Of a stretch of 64,000 bases of DNA, positions 12,901 through 24,900 are shown in pieces. The DNA is taken from positions 248,001 to 312,000 of the forward strand of contig PTFA01000404.1 in NCBI GenBank assembly GCA_003342895.1, written 5' to 3'. The notes beneath the pieces are model-generated. The model did not search any database and was not told where the DNA came from. It was given only the letters and a program-made list of their open reading frames with translations. A program made the translations under genes and the position numbers. This DNA is from Casuarius casuarius. Its lineage: Eukaryota; Chordata; Aves; Casuariiformes; Casuariidae. The number at the start of each line of letters is the position of its first letter. Within the stretch, counting starts at the first letter, position 1.

Positions 12901-15900
12901 AGGAGCTGAGACAAATACAAAGAAGGAAGATGGACCTCTATATGTTGTTTCCTGCCCCATGATAAAGAGCAACCAGCTCTCTAAAGGTTTGGGTGTCACA
13001 TCAAATTCCACATTATCATTTCTTTGAGAAACAGAAAGAATTTACTGGCATGGAGTGAGAGTGGTTTTCCTCCCCAGATCTAAGAAACTCCATCCAGAAG
13101 ACACATGAAGAGAACATCCAGAAGGAGTGTCCTAGGGTGTTCAGCTGCTGTGAAGGCTGAAGAAGTTGGAGGAAGGCTAACTCACCACTCTAGATTCCAT
13201 TTTTCCGTGAAGAATCTTAGATAGCTCCAGACGTGCATCTTGGAATCGACTGTCAAGGGCTGGGGAGAGATTCCCAACCAGACAAACAATCATATAGATG
13301 TGAAGGACCCTGTAAGAAAAGGGCATTTAAAAAGACCAATATAAAAGGCCCACTTAAGCCCATATTAAAGTGAGGTCACTTCCTGGCTGGACCAAGGTAA
13401 GTATTTAAACAGTAATACCATTAACAATCTAGGTCTAAAAAACTGAGAAGAAACCCCTCAGCACAGAACAGCAAATAGTATTTAATGTTATGAATTACAC
13501 ATGAATATGAATAATGCTGGGCAGAAAACAGTGTTTAAGCTTACTGGAAGTGCCAGAGAGTGCCAGACTACAAGAGGAGCTCAAGATCAATATGGTGATT
13601 TTTTTTTTACTAACAGCCACATCTAGATTGTTAGGTTATGGGACTGAAGGCTAATCACCATAAACACAAAGGCTTCGTGAGTTTTTAAGAGGAACAATGA
13701 CAGGCAGAGCTACCCCATTAGCCAAATCAGTGAAAACGGAGCACCCTGAATGGGCTAGTCTTAGGGCTATCAAAGGAGGACAGCTGGCCCATTGACTGAG
13801 GTGTGAAATCCAGGGACATCAGCCAACCACAGAAACTCTCTCCCTGGAATGCCTTGAAGTCTGAAGGGGGTTACTGCCTACAGGGCTATAGGATTCATTA
13901 TGGGAGGCAGGTGGAAGAGCATCTTTTAAAGAGTGCAAAACTTACTATGGGCTGTTTTAAGTGGGTTGTGGGAATCTGTGAGACTTGCTATAGGGGTGTT
14001 TGGAGGAAGGACCAAAGGTGGAGAAAAGGAGGTATCATGGTGGATTGGGAGGAACAAGCATGAGAAAATATGTGGGAAAGAGGATAAGAGGAGATGGCTG
14101 AGTGTAAACACGTGGCTTGCCAATGCATTTGTCTGATTGAGCCCCCCACATGATCACTGCAGTCTGTCCTATCTACTCATTAAATTCCATTTCTAACTAT
14201 CTTCTGTGTGGACGTGCTTTTTGTTCTGAGCAGGTATGTAAGAACGCTAGTGAACTTCAAGCTGGACCAGCCAGTGATAGGATTAGAGGTCTGAGTACCT
14301 TCAGCTGCAGTCAGATCATGAAACTTGGGAGACTAAGTCCAAGTGCCAGCACTGGGGAGACCAGGAGGTCTAGGACCAGCTACTGGTTAGACTAAGTATC
14401 AAAGATCAGCTACCGGAGTGATCTGTATTGTATGTATATATCTATCCCAACAGATAGAGAGACAAATAGATATTCCACTAGCAGACTTCAGTTCTGATCA
14501 GCTGGAGATTAGGAACAGGACTGGGCCACTTCGGACTCTTCATGTTTTTATGAGTGCTGTGAGTGTGTGGCAATAAAGGCACTGCATTTTGTCTCTGTTG
14601 ATCTATGTGTCCATCTGTTTATATATATATAATAATATATATATTTTTTAAATCTATATATATAGTGTGTGCATGTGCGAGCCTATTGGGAGTATGTGTT
14701 AAGCCTCACGATTGGCTGAACCTGGGGTTATGGAGCCACAGTTGCCTTACATCCATTATGCTACTGAATTCAGCAACCTCTACCACGGATCGCTTTAATT
14801 TATGGTATCTGAAGTTAATATTTTTTGAGGCATGAACAGCTACTATCACAGATATTAACTCCTACCTTTCCTTCTGCCATTGTTCAATAAGCCGTGACAT
14901 GCTTTGCAAGTAATCCATGTCATGCACTGCAATTGGCTGAGAGAGATTCACTGGCACAGGATGGAAGGCTGCCTGGAGACACAGCAGCCAGTCGATCGCA
15001 GGTGCCTTTTCCTAAAAGTAAAACAAAGCTTACATGTTGAACTATACACCCGGATTAACTGATAAGAATTAATAGGGAAACTGGGATACATTCCCTAATA
15101 CCAGTAAGGGATATTTTCAACCAGCTGAGCTGTGGTTATCGGATGGGTATTGATTATAGCAGAAAAAGAGAGAAGACATATTTTTATCAAATTACCTGGA
15201 GGGCATGGTGGGGCTGGGAGTGTGAAAAGCCCAACATGCTACCAATAAGAGACAGTAAGTTAATGGGTTATTGAGAGCTCATGAGACTTCAACAGATTCC
15301 ACATACAAGTTGCAAGGAAATGGCATCTAAACAAGGTATCTTATATCTCTTTTGATCTGGATCTTCCAGATATGAATACCTGTAGCTCCCTAATGGTGGT
15401 GCGATAGAACAGCATCCCTCTCTGCCGTCTTTCCTGCAGTGGAGTGACAACTCGCTGGAGGTTAGAGATGAAGGACAAGGTAAGGGAAAAGGAGTCAGGG
15501 GGAACATCCTGTGGCCCTCCAAGTAAGTGCCCTAGTTTCTCCAAATATGAGAGATACACACGGAGAACCTGCAATACAGAGCACATGACCAGTGGGAGAA
15601 ACATGACTGAAATTAAGTGACCCCATCTGTCCATCTCAAGCACACAAGCTTCAGTCTCTCAAAACTGCCTCAGTCCTGCCTGTAAAACTGTCTTTTTCAC
15701 TGCAAAATCCTTATCTAATTCTTTATGTGCACAGTTTGCTGAGCACAGCTGCTTTCTCAATGAAGAACACTGAATTCCCAACGAATAATAATCTTATTTT
15801 TGTCTCACCTTACTATCATTTTAAATACCAGTATTATTTTAGGGCTACAGGTCCGCCATCTCTGGAATAGAGAGAGAAATGTAGTAGAGAGTGATACAAG

Positions 15901-18900
15901 GAGTCAGTATTTTGGAAGGAGATGAAATGGCAGATTCTTGCTTCTGTGTTCATGAGCTATCAAGGAAATGTTTGTGATGGGTGAACAGGCTCCTTTTTTA
16001 AGGACTCTGGAAGAGTGAGGCTCAGAAACTGAAATCAACTCAGTTTTTATGCAGTTTGGAAAAATGAGAAGGTTGTGATGAAATAAATTTTGTTGCAATG
16101 ACTCCCAAGGTCAAAGAGCTTTTTTTCCCCCCAGCTTAAGGTTAAAACTTTTACAATTAGCTTTAAAATGCTAGCTACCCCTCCCCCAATACACACACAT
16201 TTTAATTAATATGTTATAAAGCCTTGCTGTGGACAAGAAAATTTTTTTGAGAGATATACTCAAGATTTACTCAAGATGAAACCTAAGGGGAAGCCTAGAT
16301 TCCTATTACTTAGCAAACACATATTAAACTTATAACAAGCGCTTTCTGGAAGTTTAAAACTTGTCAGCTAAAAATAGGTTACCTTTTACAAAATAACTTC
16401 TTAGTGAAGTAGACAATTTTGTAACAAATTCCTTCTGGAGACATTTTTAGAGGTCACTGTCCATACCCCATGGAAACAGGACACTCTGAACCAGGAGGCA
16501 ATTCAAGGAGATCCCTACACCAAACAGCTATTTTTACCTTGCTTCAGCCTCTGATATGTTACCTCAAGATAATTTTTTTTCTCTTTGAATTTGTTCTCAG
16601 GTGGCATCTCAAACTCAGGATGGTCAATCTGCAAAAGGAGTGAAGGAAAAACATCTGACTATTTCCAGAAACACTGGAAACATGAAAATAATATGTTCAG
16701 CAGTCTTTGTTTATTTCTGTGTCACAGAATTTGAAATGTCAACTGTTACAAATTGCTTAAATCTGTTGTGACAAATGTAAGTCACATCATTGTTAAATAT
16801 TTCTATATGGGACACAGTACTAAAAGTAGTAGCACTATGTCAGTAGCACTATTGCACTATTATTGCACTACTCATACCCATGCACGTAAGAAGAACCAGT
16901 TCCTTCCATGACAAAATACAATCTACACTGGCCAGGCAGAAGAGATAGGAGAAAGGGAGTAATTTATTCTTCATCATCTCCTAATTTTGCAGAAGATATA
17001 AAGGGTTTTTTTTAGGTAATTAAAAATTAAGAAGTTAACAGAAAATTTTAGAAACTTTTTTATTTCAGAGAAGAACACAGAATTAACATGAGTGAGCCTG
17101 GATCCCATTGGCTGTGTAACTGACTCTTTATTCCCAGTGCTTCCTGATAGTCCTATTTTCTCAGTCCACTCACCTGAATTATATTGTTTGAGTCAGAAGG
17201 GCTAGGTCCCACATGGACTCTGAAAAAGGGAAAGGTGTTGTATTTGCCCATGAGAGTCTGAAGAGTTTTGTTAAAATTTTCTGCTCTCCCAATGCCTGTG
17301 ATATTCCATCCACCAACCTAGAGAGAGAGAGACGCAGCATGAGAGCAGGAGAAAAATATACTTGTTTGATCCTTATTTACAATTTTTTTTTCACTCCTGT
17401 GAGCTCAGTCATTATGACAACTGAGAAAAAATAAGGCAAAGGGCAACAGGTGAAATGCATGAAAACTTCCACATAACCTGTTGGCTTTAAAATGACCTGT
17501 TATTTTCGCTTAAGCAAAGTGACAAACTGCAAAATGACACAGTACATGGAAAAGGGATGATAATTATCAACAGAACAGAGTGTACAGGAAAGAAGGGAAT
17601 GAAAGAGGAAAGAGGTCATATTTTTTTAAAGCCTTTGAGAATGACAAGTGGCAATCAGGGATTAAGGGTCCCACCTCCCTAATAGCAGATTCACAGGTGG
17701 GCCTGCAGTTGCTGTTCTTTCTGCTGAAAGGTTCCCCCATCCTACTTGGAGACAGGGCATAAATGCCCCTTGCTGACAGGAAGAGGGACACTCCTCCCTG
17801 CTACTCAGCCTGGGAAGAGCAGCATTTTCTTCTTCAAGCAAGCTTCCCCAAAGCCTATAGTAGTGGATCGCTATCAGATCTTAGCACAAAAGCTCACCCA
17901 TTTTGCATGATGTTCCCTGACCTGTAAGTTGTATCCTACTGAACTGAGCTTCCGAGATTTAAAGTGCTATCCTCTCTGTAGTCTTGGTTGTTGCATGATC
18001 CTAAAGTAATATGTAAGGTCATGAGGGCAAATTCAGGGACATAGTGCCAGAAAGGCAAGTTTGGGAGACAGCATTTAAAGCAAGAAGCTATTATTACTTA
18101 GCAGTTGGGCTGTGAACTGTCAGCTTATTTCAGGGCCAGATGCTAGCAAAATGCTAGGAAAAAAAATATAGGAATATCTGGAATATAGAAAATATAGGAA
18201 TATCTAGTCAACGCTTCACTCTTTCCTTTTCCTTACAGGAATTAACTTCCATAGAGAGAGAAAATAACATACTCATTCACCTGATTTAGGAGGTCCTTCA
18301 ATGGCTGAGTTCCTTGGGATTCTATCCGTTGAGTATCCATGCAGGATCGATAGAACAAGATTGCTTTCTCCTTAGATGAGCTTCTTACCCCAAACTGTGG
18401 GGCCTCTGAGAGAAAAAAGAGTAGGTAAAAAAAAAAAACTACAAAAGCAGCAATTAAGAAAGCCAGGGGCACTATTAGAGTAGAAAAAGGATATAATAAA
18501 ATATTACATTGCACTGTGATTCAGAGCAATTCAACAAATACATCCACACTGGTCACTACTATAGAACCTTCAGGAAACAGGAAAGTTAATCTGTGACCAT
18601 CCAAGCTAAAGGAACTCTAACTATGAATAAGGAAAAAGCTGCCTTCTATTTTCTAGAAATCCATCTAGCATTGTGAAATAACGTCCACATCTTAAATCTG
18701 TGCCTGGACTACTGCTAGGGCATGTCAGAATGCGTGAAGGATCCTGTTACCCCAGGCATACAGAGCAAGAGATCTTCCAGTGTTTGCCATGACTCTTCCT
18801 GAGGCCAAACACGTGGGTCTCTTTGCATTGAAACTGGAGTACAACAGGAAGATGGTTCATATCTAGGCTTCAGTCCAACATGGAGTCAGGACAGGGCCCG

Positions 18901-21900
18901 AGTATAGATTCAAAGACAGCCAAAGGGGCTACTTTCACAAGGCAACAGAAAAATGGCTTGGTTTTCTGTCAGAATTTGGAGTATGACTTCTATAACATTC
19001 AGCAAGAGGAACTCAAATGTTTGAAATGTGGCTATTATGATACGACATGTTCAGGAATATATCTGTACCTGTAATGATAGAGGAATGAAGAGACTGGAAT
19101 CAGTCTCTGTTGGGAATGATTGTGCTCTTAGTTATGAGTACTCTCAGCAATAACTGAGGAAGATGCTAAAGGTAACACACCAGTCATCTCCTGTCCCTAC
19201 CTAAAAGTTTTTTCAGGATCAGCTGGTTTTCTTCCAACACCACATCAAAGACATTTAGTGATTCTTCTGTGGTTCTGCTTGAGCGTTTGCCTTCCCAGCT
19301 GCCACAGGCATATTTGTAGAAATCCTTGCAGGGGTCTACTGTGTCATTCCTAGAATTCAAGAGTCTGGCCAACAGTGCAAGACCCACCTCATCATCACAG
19401 GATCCTGCTCAAGAAGAAAACAGGAAAGAACTGAGTAGCAACAATGGTGAGTGAGAACAACTCCAAACCAAAAATGAGAAGGAGTTATCTGTGGGACATT
19501 TCCCTCCAAAGATTTATTTTTGGTACAAACTCCTTTGAATGTGAAGTGCTGAATTCCCTCTAAGTTTTTGCTGAATATGGAATAAAGCATGTGCTATCTT
19601 TGACTTTATGGGAAGATTGCTTTTGCACTTTATAAGGGAGATTCTATATATAAAGGACAAACTGTCCATCCAGAGCTGGTGTCCTGTGTTGGTATTACCT
19701 AGGCAATCACAAACTGGATTACTTGCCCTTCTGAATGTATGTTCTCTGATTCAGCATTCACTGATTTGGCCAAATATAAACAAGAAGCTATTGATGGTGT
19801 CAACACATGAAACAAGAGAAGGACATAGCACAGAGAAGGTAGAGGAGATAAATTTAAAACAAGTCCATGAACCACTCCGCAAATAACTGTTTAGTGAATT
19901 TGAAAGGGGACTGAATGTTTCTGGTCTCTCTTCACAGCTCCCCCACTGAGCAGGAGACTCTTACTTTTCTCTCTGTAATATGACTACACTGGTTGGTGCT
20001 AGAAAACTAGGACTGGACTTATGATGTCAGGGATGGAAAAGTGGAGGACCGCCAAACCTCAGATTCAGCCTCAGTTTCCTGGAGGCAACTACAGACAAAG
20101 AAAGATGCTACAGTGTCACACAGAAGTTGTAGGTCAGGAGCATGATATTCAAAAAAAACCCATCTGCTGGGCAGTATAATGCTGCTCTCCCTCAAAGCTG
20201 GGCCCAAGCATATTAAAAGGCAGACAGAGGAGGAGAGATGGAGGAGGGAGATCTTCAGGTAGGAGCTATGACCCGGGGAGGAGGCCAAACAATATACCTT
20301 GTTTACAGTTATTATCTTCTTAAGTTTACTTGAGATTCTGAAAGTCTGATTCTCACACAGATGCTAAGCCCAATGAGCACTGGAGGGAGATAAGAGGAAG
20401 GGGTTTTATAAATGGGGTGGATGAGGAGGCGCGGAAAAGGATATCATGTATTATACCTAGACCACAGCTCATCATTATGTGGGTGATAAGCAGTGTAAAG
20501 CCCAGGACAATACTGAGAATCAGTGCGCACAGAAGTAGGCTTTTCCCCCGAAGACATCGCTCCTTCTTTGCATCTGCTCTCAGCTCCAGGTCACAGGTCT
20601 GAAGAAGGAAAATGAGACAAGCAGAAAAAAATGAAGGGAGAAAAATTGCTATTAAGGTTAGTACTGGTCATACACTCTAACTTTCACCTATTTTAATGGG
20701 AAATGACTGATAGGACTAGTGCAAGAGCCCTATAATGGTCCAAGTCTCTGAGGTGAGTCTATTCCTAGAGGCTTCCTCACTTGCTTCATTTCCCTTGCTT
20801 TTCCAGATAAAGCTATTGCACAACATTAAAAATTATGCATCTGAAAACCATAAAAATTTCTATGTGAGGGCCTGTCTCCCCATAATTCTGTTCTGGTTAA
20901 TGGGATCACCTTGCATATACCTCCCGCAGGTATCAAAGCCTTTTTGTGTCTGATGGCTTCAGAAATGATTTCTCACCATCTCTGTTACAGTTTTCCAGCC
21001 TGATCATTCATTTGAGGTCTTTCTGCAAGATGTAACTCCTGCATCTTAAGCCTTGGAGTCCAGTTCACACAGGAGAAAAGACTTATCACATTCTAAAAAC
21101 TGCAGTAAGCTGCAAGTCACAGATGATATCTTATATACAGACTGGTTTTATCTCACTTAAATTTATTTGTATTTAGTAATCTAGGTCTGTCTTTTTAGTC
21201 AGTGGAGGAGCCTCGGCTCCTTATGAGTAGCCCTTCTATTTCAGACATCTGTCTTAGGCTGAGCTGAAGCATCATTCAGAGATATTGATCTTTTTCTCCA
21301 TTGACTACAAGGGAAGCTATATGACTATGCTAAGCTACTCTCCTAAAAGTTAAATAAGTTGATTTAAGAGTTCAATGTGTTTGTCCACTGCTTCCACCTA
21401 TTTTGATGTGCATATAGCTGGAGGACAACAGCCTATCACAAGAAAATAGACATGGGAATAGAAGCTGGTGGTGTAAGGAAAGTCAAAGAACTAAAAAACA
21501 AAATGTGGAATGACTGGATAATACTATCCAGTGAGGAAAAGGAGTGAGAAGGGAAAAAAGCAAAGAGAAGATAATAGAAAAGCCTTGAGGAAGAGGGATA
21601 GGGAAGAAAGAGTATAGCAAGTAAGGGGTAACTCTAGTAGGCATGGGAGCTGATAGACATGCTAGTTTGAGATTCTCACATGGACTCCCACAGGGTCAGG
21701 GCCTGCTGTGCACTCCTTCTCTCCTAGAAGTTTAGCTTCCAATGCTTATGACCAGCTATCTGACAAGAGAAAGCTGTTTGAGGAACCTTGGCTGTCCTTG
21801 CAACTCTCTGAGAAAAAAAAACAGAAGAAGCCTCAGTGGAGGCACCTACTCCTTCACTTGGGAGCTGCTTTTTGCAGCTGTCATGATTGAAGTCCATCGG

Positions 21901-24900
21901 AGATATGCTGCAGCAGCATTAAAACCGTGACTATGCCTGGCTGTGTACCCCATTGATTTGGACCCTGACCCTAACCTGCAGACTTGACTTCCTGGCTTGA
22001 CCTTGGACCTACCTCCTTGCTGTGGACTTGCCTGGTGATCTAGACTCATAGCTGAGCCCGGCTGCAATCACCAGATCTGCTTTACTCCCCTCATTCCAGT
22101 ACTGTGGGATTGCACCCCTTATAGGTAAGGTCATTGCTCCTTGCCTGCCTTGTCATAGACTCTCAGCCCCCAGCATATCTTCCCTTGCCTGTCCTTGCTG
22201 CTCCCTTACACAAAGCAGTTAAAGATTATCTTAAACTTCATTTGTCATCAGGCTCAGTATTTAACTTTTTCACCACAAAAACAGAACACACGATCTGTAC
22301 AAAAATAACAAGAAGAAATGAAGCAAAACCCTACAAGAAATGAAGCACCTCTCAGCATAAATCCATTCCCATGAGGAAAGGCTAGGAAAATGGATGAGTC
22401 TGCTGTTAATCATCTTGCCTAATGTACTACTATATTGAGCATGGAGGATGTTCAGACACTATGGTGGGGATTCCTGTAAAAAAGCTTTAACAGAACAGAG
22501 AACACAGAAAGAAACAGAAAAGCAGAGCTTAATATGTGATATCGTTCAAACAGGCAGTTGTTCTGAGTATTAATAGAGGCCTCTCAAAAGCAAATGGCAA
22601 CCTACTTGACTCCTGCGAACGAACTTCTAACAATGGTTGGATGCCTAACTGCCTTCGTCCCTTTAAAATTCTATTTCTGACTACATAAAGCAGGGTACAG
22701 AATAACTAAGTGAAGAGCAAGCACATACAAGTGAACCCTGACGTTAAAAGGTGCAAAATACAAAACATGACCATACTGGCACTGTACATACAGTACACTG
22801 TGGGGAACATAAAGGAAGAAATCTGAATTCCTTTCATATGCCCTTGCAGTTAAACATTTTAGCTTTTACTCTCCAAGTGGAGAGTAAGGCAGGGGAAGAG
22901 AGGGAAAGAAAATTTGTCCAGCTGAAAAGGGGGAAGAACAAGTATCCTTTGATGTGTAAGCCTTCAACTCTCACCTAAATCATTCACTATGCTCTTGGCT
23001 TCTCTGACACAACAGACTTGCTTTTTTTCACACTGAAAATCTGACCTATCCCAGTTATGAAGTATTTACAACTTTGGAGTTCTTTGATCTCATTTTGTTG
23101 GAGGATGTCTATTTCTCTCTTTCAAATACTGAATGGCATGGCTGTGCAGATATTAATGAAGCTGAGAAATGAGAATACTGTAAAACTGTTACTGCAATTT
23201 CTGCAACTTCTGATTAACTGTAGGTCTACATCGAGCCTATACATTATGTTCTTTTTGAAATGGAAAATGCATCAAATAGTAGATTTTTTAAAAAGCTGTA
23301 AGAAAACTAGATTTTCCCCCTCAAGACTCCAATTTGAAACAACTAGAGAAGTGTGCATGTACCTGGCTGAGAACAGCAGATTATAGCATATCATAAGAGA
23401 ACAGACAGGGGAGTGTAAGCTGGTAGTATACTTCTTGCTCAGAAACTGGATTCTAAGGTCTATGTTCTGTGAGCCATAAGATAAAAACTGTTCTTCAAGT
23501 GCCTCACCTTTCCTAAGAAATGCCTTTCTAATCTGACCCTTGTCACTATGTTTGGGTTTGAGAGAACTTCTGGACCTACATAAATAGAGAAAAAGAAGAG
23601 GGAAATCATATTTTATATCCTTGTCAGGACAACAGCTTGGAGAAATCCATATAGACACATACTGCTCTTTCAGTACACTGATAAAGACACTAACTTAGGC
23701 AATATCCCTGTCAGATTCTTAGTCTGCTATGAATCTTATTTTTATGCTGCAAATGAACTAACTGGTTTTCAAAACGGAGGCAATGAAATACAGAGCCCTT
23801 CCAAATTCAGTGGACCTTGGTCAAGGAGGCATGGATTTAACTAGATGGAACTGGAGATGGGCTATACAAATGTTCAGGGCAGAGGATGAAGGAATGTTAC
23901 ACAGCTTGTAGTAAACAGAAGCACTTTTTGTGGCATGTTTCATAGCTTGGTTGCCTTATCCAACATGCACGACATAAAGAGAAAGGCAAATGGTTTGAAG
24001 GAGGCTATGGAAGAGAATAAAGAGCCTTTAACCTCTGACAAAGTTCTTCCATATGAGCTTCATTTATGAGTAAGCAAGAAGTTAGTATTTGCATGAAGCT
24101 GAAGATGAATGTTATTTCCATTATAGCTTCAGTTCTTTCATGCTTTTCTTTTAAGAATGTGCAAGTGCTCAGATTTAAAAAGCTTCACTGTAGCTAAGTT
24201 TGTGAGATCAAATGCCTGTAAAATCACTAAAGGCTGATTTCTAGTTGTCCTCTTGACTGTAAAATGAACAACTGAATTTATGTTGCAATAGTCTACTCCA
24301 TGAATCATCCAATGCAAATGAGAGCATGACTTAGGCTAGCAGAATCTGGACAGGGTCCATACTGATTAAAGCAAGCTGTTTGAGGCAGCTGAATCAGGCA
24401 AAGAATTTGACTTTCCATCAACATCTCTTTCTTTCTGTTTGTAAGCCAGTCCTGAATTCTGCAGAGAGGTTTAAGTTCTTTGGCCCAGTTCTCCCTCACC
24501 TCACATTTCACCAGTGTTCTGTACTGCTGCAGAAAAGAAGCAGTGAGCATCTAACTTTGAGGAAAAGCAAATGAAATAAAGAGATCAAGGGCAGGGAGAT
24601 TTGGAGCTGTTATCCATAATTATTTGCCAGGCAATTTAAGGGTATAATTTTTCAGCCAGTAGATTACTTACAAATTACTCACTTCTGACTGTTGCCCAAA
24701 TTATGTACACGACATTAGTCATGCGGATGACATTTTCAGACTAATTTTCAAAGAACTTAAGCATTTTCTTAAATCTATCTTCTCTAAGCAAATCATTTAA
24801 GCACATAAAATTAAGCATATTAAATTCCATTTGAGAAGTAATGTTTAAGCCTGTGTTGAAACTAAAATACCTGCTAACATGTGAAACTAAACAGAGAGTT

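Noticed and set aside
13803..14063. 86-codon ORF repeated almost exactly at 37239-37499 (minus strand)
   Set aside because: It lies in the U3 of LTR copies A and B. It is conserved between them only because the DNA segment is nearly identical, and it is not open in copy C. No domain is visible.
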